DNA from: Dysgonomonas sp. BGC7
GTDB lineage: Bacteria; Bacteroidota; Bacteroidia; Bacteroidales; Dysgonomonadaceae
Assembly (NCBI RefSeq): GCF_001261735.1
Contig: NZ_CVRP01000001.1
Coordinates: 1-64,000 of the forward strand
DNA length: 64,000 nucleotides
Direction: 5' to 3'
Below the pieces are notes generated by a model, which ran no database searches, was not told the origin of the DNA, and saw only the letters and a program-made list of their open reading frames with translations. This document shows positions 52,564 to 61,457 of the stretch, piece after piece (within the stretch, counting starts at the first letter, position 1; the number at the start of each line of letters is the position of its first letter). Position numbers and translations under genes: made by a program.

Positions 52564-53583
52564 TTATTTTTTAGTTTCTATGCTCAAAAGCTCAACATCG
52601 AATATAAGAGAAGAGAAAGGCTTGATTGCTCCTCTGTCTTGAGCTCCGTATGCAAGATCGTATGGTACATAAACAGTCCATTTAGATCCTACAGGCATCA
52701 ACTGAAGTACTTCTGTCCAGCCTTTGATTACACCGCTAACATTGAAGGTAGCAGGTTCGCCTCTTTCTACTGAGCTGTCGAATACTGTTCCGTCGATCAA
52801 TGTTCCATGATAGTGTACTTTTACGATATCTGTAGCAGTAGGTTTAGCTCCATTACCCATTTTTACTACTTTGTATTGTAGTCCGTCAGGTAAAGTAACT
52901 ACACCTTCTTTTGCTTTGTTTTCGTCAAGGAATTTTTTGTCAGCATCTATCTGAGCCGAGTATTGTTTTTTTAGTTCCTCTTCTTGTTTTGCCTGAGCTT
53001 TAGCTTGCACCTCCTGCATTTTTACGTTGAATAGTGAAGCTGGGTCAGATATTGCAAATTTACCACCCTTCATTGCTGTAGCCATAGCTGCAACAAATGC
53101 ATCGGTATTTACTTTTTCTTTAGAATCCGGACCATACATTTGGCTGATCAGGTTAGGTAACATTTGTTGTGAAATCTGATTTCCGATAGCGATACCTGCA
53201 AAATAAGCTGATTGAGATTCAGGCGCTTTGATGCTTTCCTGTAATCCTTTAAGGAATTCTGCGATATTTCTGTTGTTTGCTTTAGTAATAGAGTCAACCT
53301 TAGACTTCATTTCTTTTGCAAGAGTTTCTTTGCCTTGTGCAGTAGAGTCAGAAGCTATTTGTCTTCTGTAATATGCACTAACGCTAGCAGTATCTCCTAC
53401 AATACCTAGCTGTTGTAGGTGCATAGATAAACCTTGTTCGTAAAGGCTTGCTCCAAAGCTGTAAGAAATAGTATCCATTTCTGTTTTTAAAGAAGCATCT
53501 GTCGAAACACTGCCTCCACAAGAAGTAAGTAAAGCTCCTACTGCGACAAAAGCGCTAAGGGCAACAACTTGAATTTTTTTCAT
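52564..53583 (-). CDS. FKBP-type peptidyl-prolyl isomerase, lipoprotein
   Basis: A 339-residue lipoprotein (lipobox LLTSC near residue 22). It has an FkpA/Mip-like N-terminal dimerisation region (about 30-225, with a Gln/Lys/Ala-rich linker helix) and a C-terminal FKBP domain: LPDGLQYKVVKMGNGAKPTA, VHYHGTLIDGTVFDSSVERG, PYDLAYG. Predicted to fold proteins in the periplasm or at the outer membrane. It lies 23 bp downstream of a second, shorter FKBP gene. Confidence 0.94.
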   Translation of the reverse strand: MKKIQVVALSAFVAVGALLTSCGGSVSTDASLKTEMDTISYSFGASLYEQGLSMHLQQLGIVGDTASVSAYYRRQIASDSTAQGKETLAKEMKSKVDSITKANNRNIAEFLKGLQESIKAPESQSAYFAGIAIGNQISQQMLPNLISQMYGPDSKEKVNTDAFVAAMATAMKGGKFAISDPASLFNVKMQEVQAKAQAKQEEELKKQYSAQIDADKKFLDENKAKEGVVTLPDGLQYKVVKMGNGAKPTATDIVKVHYHGTLIDGTVFDSSVERGEPATFNVSGVIKGWTEVLQLMPVGSKWTVYVPYDLAYGAQDRGAIKPFSSLIFDVELLSIETKK

Positions 53584-53606
53584 GCTTTTAACTAAATAAA
53601 TTATGA

Positions 53607-54191
53607 TTAAACAATTTCTAGAATTTCTACTTCAAAGACCAAAGTTGAATTTGGTTCTATAGTTTGTCCTGCACCGGATTTTCCGTAAGCAAGATTAGAT
53701 GGTATGAATAATTTCCATTTAGACCCTGTTGGCATTAGCTGAAGGGCTTCTACCCATCCCGGAATAACCTGATTGACACCGAATGTGGCAGGCTGTCCTC
53801 TTTCTATAGAACTGTCGAATACAGTGCCGTCGATTAAGGTTCCGTGATAATGACATTTAACCTGATCAGTTGCCGATGGTTTAGGGCCGTTACCTTCTTT
53901 TAGTATTTCGTATTGCAATCCGCTAGGTAGTGCAACTACTCCCGGACGATTTTTATTTACAGCAAGGAATTCTTCTCCTGCTTTAAGGTTAAGGTCTAGT
54001 CTTTCGTCTTGTAGTTTAGAAAAATAATCGTTCATTACTTCTTTTGCTTCGTCATAAGACATCTCGGGGGTTGCTCCCTCCATTACATCTTTCATTCCTT
54101 TAAGGAAAACTTCGAGGTTTACTTTTTTAATGCCCGAAGTAATGAAGTTATTTCCAATACTTAAACCTAAAGCATAGCTGATTTTATCCAT
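53607..54191 (-). CDS. FKBP-type peptidyl-prolyl isomerase, short form
   Basis: A 194-residue protein with the FkpA-type N-terminal helical domain (MDKISYALGLSIGNNFITSG) and the same FKBP core as its neighbour (CHYHGTLIDGTVFDSSIERG, PSNLAYGKSGAGQTIEPNST). It lacks any signal peptide or lipobox, so it is predicted cytoplasmic, unlike the lipoprotein paralogue. It is first gene of the pair, with a -7 box at 54267-54274. Confidence 0.93.
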   Translation of the reverse strand: MDKISYALGLSIGNNFITSGIKKVNLEVFLKGMKDVMEGATPEMSYDEAKEVMNDYFSKLQDERLDLNLKAGEEFLAVNKNRPGVVALPSGLQYEILKEGNGPKPSATDQVKCHYHGTLIDGTVFDSSIERGQPATFGVNQVIPGWVEALQLMPTGSKWKLFIPSNLAYGKSGAGQTIEPNSTLVFEVEILEIV

Positions 54192-54266
54192 ATCAAATAA
54201 TCTTTTTTTTATTAGCCTTGTAAATCAGATTTTTAGATTCAGGCTAAAAGTTTTTATAATCAGTCA

Positions 54267-54274
54267 CAAAAGTA
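54267..54274 (-). promoter_or_regulatory. candidate -7 box for the FKBP pair
   Basis: TACTTTTG on the minus strand, 76 bp before the short FKBP start. Confidence 0.35.
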
Positions 54275-54317
54275 ATTCTTTTCACGATACTTTTATAAAA
54301 TTTAAACCCGAAAAAAC

Positions 54318-54325
54318 TATATTTG
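54318..54325 (+). promoter_or_regulatory. candidate -7 box for the sirtuin gene
   Basis: TATATTTG fits TAnnTTTG, 30 bp before the ATG at 54355. Confidence 0.45.
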
Positions 54326-54354
54326 TATAGCATACTTACATTTTTTAATAGTTT

Positions 54355-55053
54355 ATGAAACATATAGTTGTTTTGACTGGTGCCGGAATGAGTGCAGAGA
54401 GTGGTATTGCTACTTTCAGAGATTCCGGAGGGTTGTGGGAACAACATGCTGTAGAGGATGTTGCCACACCTGAAGGTTTTGCCCGAAACCCTAAGCTTGT
54501 TCTTGATTTTTATAATGCACGGAGGAGGGCTGCTTTTGCCGCGGTGCCTAACCAAGGGCATATCGGACTTGCTGATATGGAAAAAGATTATAAAGTGTCT
54601 ATCATCACTCAAAATGTAGATGATCTGCACGAGAGAGCAGGTAGCACCTCTGTTTTGCATCTGCATGGCGAATTGAATAAAATGCGTTCTACTGTCGATC
54701 CTTCGCTTATATATACGCTTACTGCTGATAATCCGGAAATTCATTTGGGAGATAAATGTGAGAAAGGATCTCAGCTCCGTCCCCATATTGTTTGGTTCGG
54801 AGAGGCTGTTCCTATGATCGAAGACGCTATTCGCATTGTGCGCAAAGCTGATGTGTTGGTTGTTATTGGCACTTCTCTTAATGTGTATCCGGCCGCAGGT
54901 TTATTGGGCTATGCTCCATCTGGTATTCCTGTATATCTTATAGACCCCAACGATGTAAAAGCATATCAGCCGGAGATTCATTTTATAAAGAAAGGTGCTT
55001 CGGAGGGGGTCGGGGAACTTAGAAGGTTGTTGGATTCATCTTGTAAAAAGTAA
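54355..55053 (+). CDS. cobB: NAD-dependent protein deacylase (sirtuin) without zinc cysteines
   Basis: A 232-residue sirtuin that removes acyl groups from lysines using NAD. The NAD motif is GAGMSAESGIATFRDSGGLW, followed by TQNVDDLHERAG and the catalytic histidine in HLHGEL (H104). Tyr53 and Arg56 (DFYNARRR) match the YxxR pair that marks desuccinylase/demalonylase sirtuins. The region that normally holds the four zinc cysteines (about 108-140) has only one Cys (C135). The structural zinc is therefore probably absent. Confidence 0.93.
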   Translation: MKHIVVLTGAGMSAESGIATFRDSGGLWEQHAVEDVATPEGFARNPKLVLDFYNARRRAAFAAVPNQGHIGLADMEKDYKVSIITQNVDDLHERAGSTSVLHLHGELNKMRSTVDPSLIYTLTADNPEIHLGDKCEKGSQLRPHIVWFGEAVPMIEDAIRIVRKADVLVVIGTSLNVYPAAGLLGYAPSGIPVYLIDPNDVKAYQPEIHFIKKGASEGVGELRRLLDSSCKK

Positions 55054-55071
55054 CAACCTGTATAAAGTAAT

Positions 55072-55104
55072 AAAAAAGGCGAAGATATTCTCTTCGCCTT
55101 TTTT
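55072..55104. terminator. bidirectional terminator between cobB and pepD
   Basis: AAAAAAGGCGAAGA at 55072-55085 pairs perfectly with TCTTCGCCTTTTTT at 55091-55104 across TATTC. It serves both converging genes. Confidence 0.92.
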
Positions 55105-55109
55105 ATTTA

Positions 55110-56564
55110 TTATTTAATTCTTTCTAATGTTTTTATTAGATATTCATAAAACCTTTCGGTTGCATCTATTTCCACGTACTCGTCTGGAGAGTGGGCATTT
55201 AAGATTGTTGGTCCGAAAGATACTATGTCAAGTCCCGGAGTGCTACCAAGTATGATACCACATTCCAATCCGGCATGAACTACTACCACATGAGCTTTTT
55301 CTTTGTAAAGATCTTCATATAGTTTTGCCATCATATTTAGTGTATCTGATTGCGCGTTTGGTTGCCATCCCGGATAATCGTTTTCTATAGAAACTTTAGC
55401 TCCGGCAAGGGCAAATACGCTTTCCAGACTCGACGCAATTTCTTCTTTTCTGTCTTCGGAAGAACTGCGGGCTAACATTTTTGCTGAGATTTTGCCCGGT
55501 TCTGATTTTACAGAAGCAAGGTTTGTTGATGTTTCAACAATTCCTTCAAAGTCAGTAAGCATACTGATTACTCCGTTTTGGCATCCTACTACAGCGTTTA
55601 TCAAGCTGTCTTGTATTTCTTCAGGGATAATGGTTTTAGGTAAGTCTGTCTTGTCTGCTTTGAAAGATAGGTTTGCTTCTACAGCCTTGTATTCTTCTTT
55701 ATAGCGTTTTTCGTATTTTTTTACCAGTTTCAAAAAGTCCTTTTCATCTTCTTCCGGAAGAGTAACTATAGCAAAGGCTTCGCGAGGGATAGCATTTCTT
55801 AACGAGCCGCCATCTACTGTGGCTAATCTTACTTCGTAATTGCTAACGGCTTCTTTCAAGAAGAAGAACATAAGTTTATTTGCGTTAGCTCTGCCTAAAT
55901 GTATTTCTGTACCGGAGTGACCTCCTCTTAGCCCCTTTAAGGTTACTTTGTAGGCAATATCCCCCTTGGTTACTTTTACTTCTTTAAATTCCCAGTCGGC
56001 ATTTACATCAACACCTCCTGCACAACCTACACATAATTCTCCTATTTCTTCAGTATCCAGATTTAGCAAGACATTACCTGATAAAAATCCTTTTTTCAAG
56101 CCATTTGCGCCCACCATTCCGACCTCTTCATCTACTGTGAATAGGGCTTCTATCTTTCCGTGTTTCAGCTTTTTGTCTTCAAGTACAGCCATCATTGCAG
56201 CGGCTCCGATGCCGTTGTCGGCGCCAAGGGTGGTTGATTTGGCTTTTACTATATTGCCGGCGATCTGAGTTTCTATAGGATCTTTTGTGAAGTCATGTTT
56301 TACATCAGAGTTTTTCTGAGGCACCATGTCCAAGTGTGATTGCAGTATAACAACAGGTGCTTTTTCCATCCCTTTAGAGGCTGGTTTTACAATAAGCACA
56401 TTACCTGTTTTGTCTTGTTTGACATCAAGACCCAGCGATTTGCCAAAGTCCATAACAAATTTGGTTACTTCTTTCATCTGTCCTGTCGGACGAGGAATCT
56501 GATTCAGATCATAGAAGTGCTTCCACAACTGTGTCGGTTTTAGATTAAGTATTTCTTTAGCCAT
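55110..56564 (-). CDS. pepD: aminoacyl-histidine dipeptidase (M20)
   Basis: A 484-residue zinc dipeptidase of the PepD/carnosinase-like M20 family. Metal and catalytic residues are in LQSHLDMVPQ, STTLGADNGIGAAAMMAVLE and FTVDEEVGMVGANGLK; the lid domain motif is RGGHSGTEIHLGRANANKL. The C-terminal histidine ligand is in GPTILNAHSPDEYVEI. No signal peptide, so cytoplasmic. Confidence 0.95.
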   Translation of the reverse strand: MAKEILNLKPTQLWKHFYDLNQIPRPTGQMKEVTKFVMDFGKSLGLDVKQDKTGNVLIVKPASKGMEKAPVVILQSHLDMVPQKNSDVKHDFTKDPIETQIAGNIVKAKSTTLGADNGIGAAAMMAVLEDKKLKHGKIEALFTVDEEVGMVGANGLKKGFLSGNVLLNLDTEEIGELCVGCAGGVDVNADWEFKEVKVTKGDIAYKVTLKGLRGGHSGTEIHLGRANANKLMFFFLKEAVSNYEVRLATVDGGSLRNAIPREAFAIVTLPEEDEKDFLKLVKKYEKRYKEEYKAVEANLSFKADKTDLPKTIIPEEIQDSLINAVVGCQNGVISMLTDFEGIVETSTNLASVKSEPGKISAKMLARSSSEDRKEEIASSLESVFALAGAKVSIENDYPGWQPNAQSDTLNMMAKLYEDLYKEKAHVVVVHAGLECGIILGSTPGLDIVSFGPTILNAHSPDEYVEIDATERFYEYLIKTLERIK

Positions 56565-56597
56565 AGTAAATATATTTTGTTAATTTACGAATAGTAA

Positions 56598-56605
56598 CAA
56601 AGATA
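56598..56605 (-). promoter_or_regulatory. candidate -7 box for pepD
   Basis: TATCTTTG on the minus strand, an exact consensus match, 34 bp before the pepD ATG. Confidence 0.45.
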
Positions 56606-56733
56606 TAAATTCTATGTATATAATAGGTGACAAGGATGTATGTTTTTAATTCTATATGGCGAATTATTTACATTTTGTCTAAATAACTCTTTCTGTAGGA
56701 GTAAGGAGTTGGCTCTTTGTCGAATAATTATGC

Positions 56734-57747
56734 CTATTTCGATTTCTTTATAGCCAGCATGCCCATTCCGAAGAGTCCGCAAAGTATAACCCAGATAGAC
56801 TGAATGGCAAAAACGCCTGTTGCAAAAGCAGTAGCTTGTAAGCTGCTTACGCCATAGAGACTGAGAGATGCTATGACAGCAATTTGCCAAGGGCCGAGCC
56901 CTCCATTGGATGGTACACCCATGCTTATGCTACTGAGAGCAAAAGCAATAAGTCCGGCTGTAAATCCTAAGTTCTCGGTGAAGTCGAAAGCGAAGAAAGT
57001 AATATAAAAATATAAGAAATAAGATCCCCAGATGCCTATTGTGTATAAAAATAGACGCCCTTTGGTTTTCATTTTCCATATAGCCTTCATATCTTTAGAC
57101 ATCCCAGAGAGGAAATCTTTTATTTTTCGGACAATAAAGTTCTCTTTGAAGAACTTGAAAACAATGTATGTGGTTATTATTGCTGCTCCTATCGCTAAAT
57201 ATAGTAGTGGCGATTTTAATATTGACAATATAGAATCGAGCGTGCCTTGATTTTGTTTCAATTGGGTGATAAAGAATTGCATGTTGAGCAGGAAGGCAAT
57301 TAGGGATATACACAATACTGTGATGGTATCGAATATGCGGTCTAGTATCATTGTGCCAAACAGCTTTGTGAAGGGAACCTTTTCTTCTTTGGCTATGATT
57401 CCACATCTCCATATTTCTCCTGCACGGGGGAGGGCGAAGTTTACGGCATATCCTCCATAAATCGCATAATTGAGGTTAGAGATTTTTGGCGAATAGCCGA
57501 GTGGTTTTATAAACAATTCCCAGCGGTAACCTCTTATCGTGTTCCCTAATAGACCAAATATAAGAGAAAATAACAGAATACCCCAATTTGCTTCTCTAAG
57601 AATACCCCAGACATCATTGAAATTAATGTCTCTGAAAAGATAATATATTATAAGGATACCTAAGCCCAAAGGCAATACGACCTTGATTAGCTTATTTAGT
57701 AATGAGCCTTTTGCGGATACGGGCGTCTCTTCGTTTATTTCTTCCAT
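56734..57747 (-). CDS. flippase-like / lysylphosphatidylglycerol synthase TM-region protein
   Basis: A 337-residue polytopic membrane protein with about seven to eight helices. GNTIRGYRWELFIKPLGY, NFALPRAGEIWRCGIIAKEE and GVPSNGGLGPWQIAVIASLSLYG match the AglD/MprF N-terminal transmembrane family (LPG_synthase_TM/UPF0104). It lacks the catalytic LPG synthase domain. It may act in lipid flipping; the substrate is unknown. It diverges from rsmA. Confidence 0.9.
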   Translation of the reverse strand: MEEINEETPVSAKGSLLNKLIKVVLPLGLGILIIYYLFRDINFNDVWGILREANWGILLFSLIFGLLGNTIRGYRWELFIKPLGYSPKISNLNYAIYGGYAVNFALPRAGEIWRCGIIAKEEKVPFTKLFGTMILDRIFDTITVLCISLIAFLLNMQFFITQLKQNQGTLDSILSILKSPLLYLAIGAAIITTYIVFKFFKENFIVRKIKDFLSGMSKDMKAIWKMKTKGRLFLYTIGIWGSYFLYFYITFFAFDFTENLGFTAGLIAFALSSISMGVPSNGGLGPWQIAVIASLSLYGVSSLQATAFATGVFAIQSIWVILCGLFGMGMLAIKKSK

Positions 57748-57817
57748 CCTGTAGGTGTAAAATGCAGATTCTTTACATATTCATTGTAGCATAGGTGCAT
57801 TTTTAGCAATAAAATAC

Positions 57818-57825
57818 TACCTTTG
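57818..57825 (+). promoter_or_regulatory. candidate -7 box for rsmA
   Basis: TACCTTTG fits TAnnTTTG, 30 bp before the ATG at 57855, and argues against the GTG at 57840 as start. Confidence 0.45.
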
Positions 57826-57854
57826 CGGCTGCAAATATAGTGATAATTATAAGT

Positions 57855-58640
57855 ATGTCAGTAGTTAGACCGAAGAAATTCTTGGGGCAGCACTTTTTGA
57901 AAGATCTGGATATTGCCCGCCAAATAGCTGATACATTGGACGATTTTTCCGATGTACCTATTGTCGAAGTCGGTCCGGGTATGGGCGTACTTACTCAGTT
58001 TTTGCTCGAAAAGAATAGAGATCTTACAGTTGTAGAGATTGACCGAGAGTCTGTTCCTTATTTGCAGGATCATTATCCGGCATTGAAAGATAAAATAGTG
58101 GAGGCTGATTTTCTTACACTGGATCTATCTAAACTCTATGGCGATAAATTTTGTGTGATAGGAAACTACCCGTATAATATTTCGTCACAAATATTCTTTA
58201 AAGTCCTCGATTATAAAGATAAGATACCTTGTTGTTCAGGGATGTTGCAGAAAGAAGTTGCAGAACGTATTGCATCCAAGCCCGGTAAAAAAGCATATGG
58301 TATACTAAGTGTGTTGTTGCAGGCATGGTATGATATCGAATATCTTTTTACAGTGAGTGAAAAAGTTTTTGATCCTCCTCCGAAGGTTAAGTCTGCTGTT
58401 GTAAGGCTTGTTCGGAACAACCGCCAACACTTAAATTGTGATGAGAAGCTTTTTAAAACAGTTGTGAAAACTGGATTTAATCAACGGCGAAAAACACTTC
58501 GCAATTCGATGAAGCCTTTGCTTGGAAAGGATTGTGAAGCCTACAGTAATCCAATATTTGGAGAACGACCCGAGCGACTCTCGGTTGCAGAATTTGAAGA
58601 GCTGACTAATATTGTAGCCAATCATCTGACCCGAGAGTGA
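57855..58640 (+). CDS. rsmA: 16S rRNA (adenine1518/1519-N6) dimethyltransferase
   Basis: KsgA/RsmA dimethylates two adjacent adenines in 16S helix 45 late in 30S assembly. SVVRPKKFLGQHFLKD opens it. VEVGPGMGVLTQFLLEK is the SAM motif, and GNYPYNISSQIFFKVL the catalytic motif. The C terminus ends LTNIVANHLTRE. At 261 residues it has normal length. ATG at 57855 chosen. Confidence 0.95.
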   Translation: MSVVRPKKFLGQHFLKDLDIARQIADTLDDFSDVPIVEVGPGMGVLTQFLLEKNRDLTVVEIDRESVPYLQDHYPALKDKIVEADFLTLDLSKLYGDKFCVIGNYPYNISSQIFFKVLDYKDKIPCCSGMLQKEVAERIASKPGKKAYGILSVLLQAWYDIEYLFTVSEKVFDPPPKVKSAVVRLVRNNRQHLNCDEKLFKTVVKTGFNQRRKTLRNSMKPLLGKDCEAYSNPIFGERPERLSVAEFEELTNIVANHLTRE

Positions 58641-58688
58641 CTGTGTGAGGTAATAGGGTACAGAAACACTTAAAAAAAAGAAGCGCTC

Positions 58689-59633
58689 ATGTCTGAAGTA
58701 AAATTATTCTACCATAAAGACAATGCCATACGAATGAGCCGTAGCATTGAATTCTTAAAAACGACTCCAATTAAGAACTTCCTTTGGATTGACCTCAATA
58801 ATGTGGATGAGGAGATCGAAAATGAACTGGAAGATTATCTGAAAATATATATTCAGGAAGAAGAGGAGATGGTTGAGATTGAGATGTCGTCCCGATATAT
58901 GGAAACGGCAGATTCTCTTGTTGTAAACTCAAACTTCTTGTTAGGCAATTTTGAGCGTGAGCCGGTATCTTTTATTCTTAAAAATAATATACTGATAACA
59001 GTCAGAGGCGAAGACCTCTCTTCTTTTCATGAGACAATAAAGAAAATATCGGCAAATCCTAAAACCTATCCTACCGGTTACCATGTCTTTGTAGGCTTGC
59101 TGGAAACCCGTATAGAAATAGATGCCGATATGATCGAAAATATGACTCAGCAGATTACCACTCTGAGTAATAGTATCAGTATACAAGAGGCAGATGAAGA
59201 GCTATTGATGCAAATTAAAGACTTGCAGGAAAAGACAATGATGCTGAGGGAGAATATTATCGACAAGCAGCGTACTGTTACCAGTTTACTGAAAAGTGAA
59301 TTGATGCCTAAAGAGCTGCGTGGTAGAATCACTATATTGATAAAAGACATCAACTCGTTACTGGAACATATACGATTTAGCTTCGACCGCCTCGATTACC
59401 TTCAGGATACTTTTCTCGGGTTTGTAAATATAGAGCAGAATAAGATTATAAAAATGTTTACTGTGATTTCCGTTATATTTATGCCTCCTACGCTCATTGC
59501 AAGTATATATGGGATGAACTTTTCTATAATGCCCGAATTGAAATGGACGTATGGTTATGAATTTTCCATCGGACTTATGGTAGGGGCTGTTGCTATTATT
59601 CTATTCTACTTTAAGAAGAAAAAATGGTTGTAG
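58689..59633 (+). CDS. corA: CorA family magnesium/divalent metal transporter
   Basis: A 314-residue pentameric channel-type transporter. A large cytoplasmic N-terminal domain with long helices (about 130-250) leads to two C-terminal membrane helices at about 257-275 and 292-310. The selectivity motif YGMNFS (GMN) sits at the end of the first. It starts 49 bp after rsmA and ends before a bidirectional terminator. Confidence 0.94.
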   Translation: MSEVKLFYHKDNAIRMSRSIEFLKTTPIKNFLWIDLNNVDEEIENELEDYLKIYIQEEEEMVEIEMSSRYMETADSLVVNSNFLLGNFEREPVSFILKNNILITVRGEDLSSFHETIKKISANPKTYPTGYHVFVGLLETRIEIDADMIENMTQQITTLSNSISIQEADEELLMQIKDLQEKTMMLRENIIDKQRTVTSLLKSELMPKELRGRITILIKDINSLLEHIRFSFDRLDYLQDTFLGFVNIEQNKIIKMFTVISVIFMPPTLIASIYGMNFSIMPELKWTYGYEFSIGLMVGAVAIILFYFKKKKWL

Positions 59634-59663
59634 ATATAATGTTAATGATATAATAAAAAATGT

Positions 59664-59695
59664 AATAAGGGCTGCTCAACGAGCAGCCCTTATTT
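59664..59695. terminator. bidirectional terminator between corA and the Hsp20 gene
   Basis: AATAAGGGCTGCTC at 59664-59677 pairs perfectly with GAGCAGCCCTTATT at 59681-59694 across AAC. T/A runs flank it. Confidence 0.9.
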
Positions 59696-59724
59696 GATTC
59701 TCCTAAAACTTAAATACTTATTTA

Positions 59725-60162
59725 TTACTGTATTTCTATCTTTTTCACCTTGTCTTCTATTGCATTTATTTGCTTAGGCAAGGTTATTTGCAATACTCCA
59801 TCTTTCTGGGAAGCTGTAATACTTTCAGTATCTACATTTTCGGGTATCGTGAAACTGCGGACGAATGAAGATGTTTTAAACTCTCTACGAAGTACCCTTT
59901 CATTTTCATCTTTTTCTTCAGTATTTTCTTCACTTTGAGCAGAAACTTTAAGAATATTTTTTTCTATTTCTATTTTTATATCTTCTTTCTTGAATCCCGG
60001 CACTGATAATTCTATACCGAAAGAGTTTTCTGATTCTGAAATATTTGTTGCAGGAAGGCTGTTTTCTGCAAGATTATTAAATACATCATCATTCAGATAG
60101 CTACTAAAGAATGATGGGAAAAAATTACCACTTCTGTCGAATCTTCTAAGTTGATTTTTCAT
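59725..60162 (-). CDS. Hsp20/alpha-crystallin small heat-shock protein
   Basis: A 145-residue ATP-independent holdase chaperone. The alpha-crystallin domain covers about residues 38-140, with NSFGIELSVPGFKKEDIKIE, RREFKTSSFVRSFTIPENVD and KDGVLQITLPKQ. The N-terminal arm (FPSFFSSYLNDDVF) is aromatic-rich, as is usual. No CIRCE-like inverted repeat was seen upstream. Confidence 0.93.
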   Translation of the reverse strand: MKNQLRRFDRSGNFFPSFFSSYLNDDVFNNLAENSLPATNISESENSFGIELSVPGFKKEDIKIEIEKNILKVSAQSEENTEEKDENERVLRREFKTSSFVRSFTIPENVDTESITASQKDGVLQITLPKQINAIEDKVKKIEIQ

Positions 60163-60562
60163 AATCGTATCCTCCTATTTTAAATTTGTTTTTTAGTTTA
60201 TATGATATTGTTTTCTATATCAAAGAACTATTTTGCAAAAAGTATGCAAAATGACTAAATGTCATGTTTCGAGAAGTGTTTTTTACCGTAAAAAAAACTT
60301 AAATAGTTTTTTTTTTGTTTGATTTATTTGATTTAAATATTTGTTTATTAGTGTTTTGTGTTTTGTTGTTTGAAAAGATTGAAATACTTTATACGAGAGA
60401 GTTTATTCCTGCTTTTTGTGTCATTATGTCTCTTCTCGAGTTTGTGCATGTAAATAGAAAAATACAATAAGAGAATCAAAGTTTAATGAATTCTCTTATT
60501 GTACCTGTTTTCGACTACTATTTCTCCTGATTGAGACGTCGAATAAAATCTAAAACTATTAA
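60163..60562. other. 400-bp intergenic region, Hsp20 to PorT-like gene
   Basis: It is strongly AT-rich with long T and A runs around 60290-60370 and carries the terminator of the PorT-like gene at 60463-60503. I see no open frame of note and no clear -7 box for the Hsp20 gene, which may use a different sigma factor. Confidence 0.5.
60455..60503 (-). terminator. terminator after the PorT-like gene
   Basis: TACAATAAGAGAA at 60463-60475 pairs perfectly with TTCTCTTATTGTA at 60491-60503. On the minus strand the stem is followed by TTTTTCTA. Confidence 0.8.
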
Positions 60563-61441
60563 TTATAAAATGAACGTCATCCCTATTTTTAGACCAATTG
60601 CCATCGGTACTATTTTCTTCACTACATCTATCGTTTTGCTGTCGTGGAAAATTCCTGATCCAATGATACTACTAAGATTGAAGTTCGGAGATGATTGTGC
60701 ATTATAATTCACTAATCTCTTCGCTGCTTCATTCTTTATAATATTGTTTAAACCATAATCGAAATATGCTGCTGCATATAAATCATTCGATTCGCTGATT
60801 CTATATTTGGTACCAAATTCTAATGCTAATGCAACAGATGTTTTGAACTTTACTGTTTCTTTTGAAGAAATGTTGCTAAATGTTCCTACTCCCATAAATG
60901 GAGCATCAGTATATTCATAATTGTCTTCCGGATAGTAGGCTGTTGTGGTTACAGAGGCTATATCTCCTTTCGCTTTTGTTTTTATGGGAATGCTTATTTT
61001 TGCTCCTCCTGCCACATATAATTTGAGATTTCCCGCAGTTTGAAATCTTAGCATTATTGGAATGTTGATGAATGTAGAATTTAATTCCTCTTTCAGACCA
61101 CTGGCCTTTTTTATACGATACTCAAAAGGTGTATTGTCTATATCATTCGTCCTGAAAGAGTCAGAAAAGTTCGTGCTGTTTACTTTGGCTTTGTAAAAAG
61201 CCATTTCTACTCCGGACGAAACACCCCAGTTGCTTTTGAACATGTAAGTGTAGCTTATTCCAAATTGTGTACCCATTTTGGACTTGGTGTCGAAGCCCGT
61301 TGCCACGTTGCTATATTTGAATGTATTAAGACCTCCTCCTGCATATGCAGAAAACTCATGTTTGCCATAGTCTTGTGCCCATATGTTTAGAGACAGGCTA
61401 CTGATAAGCAGTATTAATATGTATATAATATTTGTTTTCAT
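60563..61441 (-). CDS. PorT-like outer-membrane beta-barrel protein
   Basis: A 292-residue protein with a signal peptide (about 1-22, ending NIWAQ). Amphipathic beta strands run to the end (ISYTYMFKSNWGVSSGVEMA, ALEFGTKYRI, IGLKIGMTFIL), matching the PorT/outer-membrane-protein beta-barrel family. It lies 16 bp after the large sorted surface protein and is probably co-transcribed with it. Whether it functions in type IX secretion is not shown. Confidence 0.83.
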   Translation of the reverse strand: MKTNIIYILILLISSLSLNIWAQDYGKHEFSAYAGGGLNTFKYSNVATGFDTKSKMGTQFGISYTYMFKSNWGVSSGVEMAFYKAKVNSTNFSDSFRTNDIDNTPFEYRIKKASGLKEELNSTFINIPIMLRFQTAGNLKLYVAGGAKISIPIKTKAKGDIASVTTTAYYPEDNYEYTDAPFMGVGTFSNISSKETVKFKTSVALALEFGTKYRISESNDLYAAAYFDYGLNNIIKNEAAKRLVNYNAQSSPNFNLSSIIGSGIFHDSKTIDVVKKIVPMAIGLKIGMTFIL

Positions 61442-61457
61442 TTTGTTTTTGCTTTGA

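Noticed and set aside
57095-57460. Overlapping frames inside the flippase-like gene
   Set aside because: Both strands have frames here, but they cross conserved transmembrane coding sequence and lack conserved features.
60290-60370. Possible replication origin or AT-rich regulatory island upstream of Hsp20
   Set aside because: It is only homopolymeric A and T runs. No repeated DnaA-box-like words were seen and no dnaA or dnaN lies nearby.
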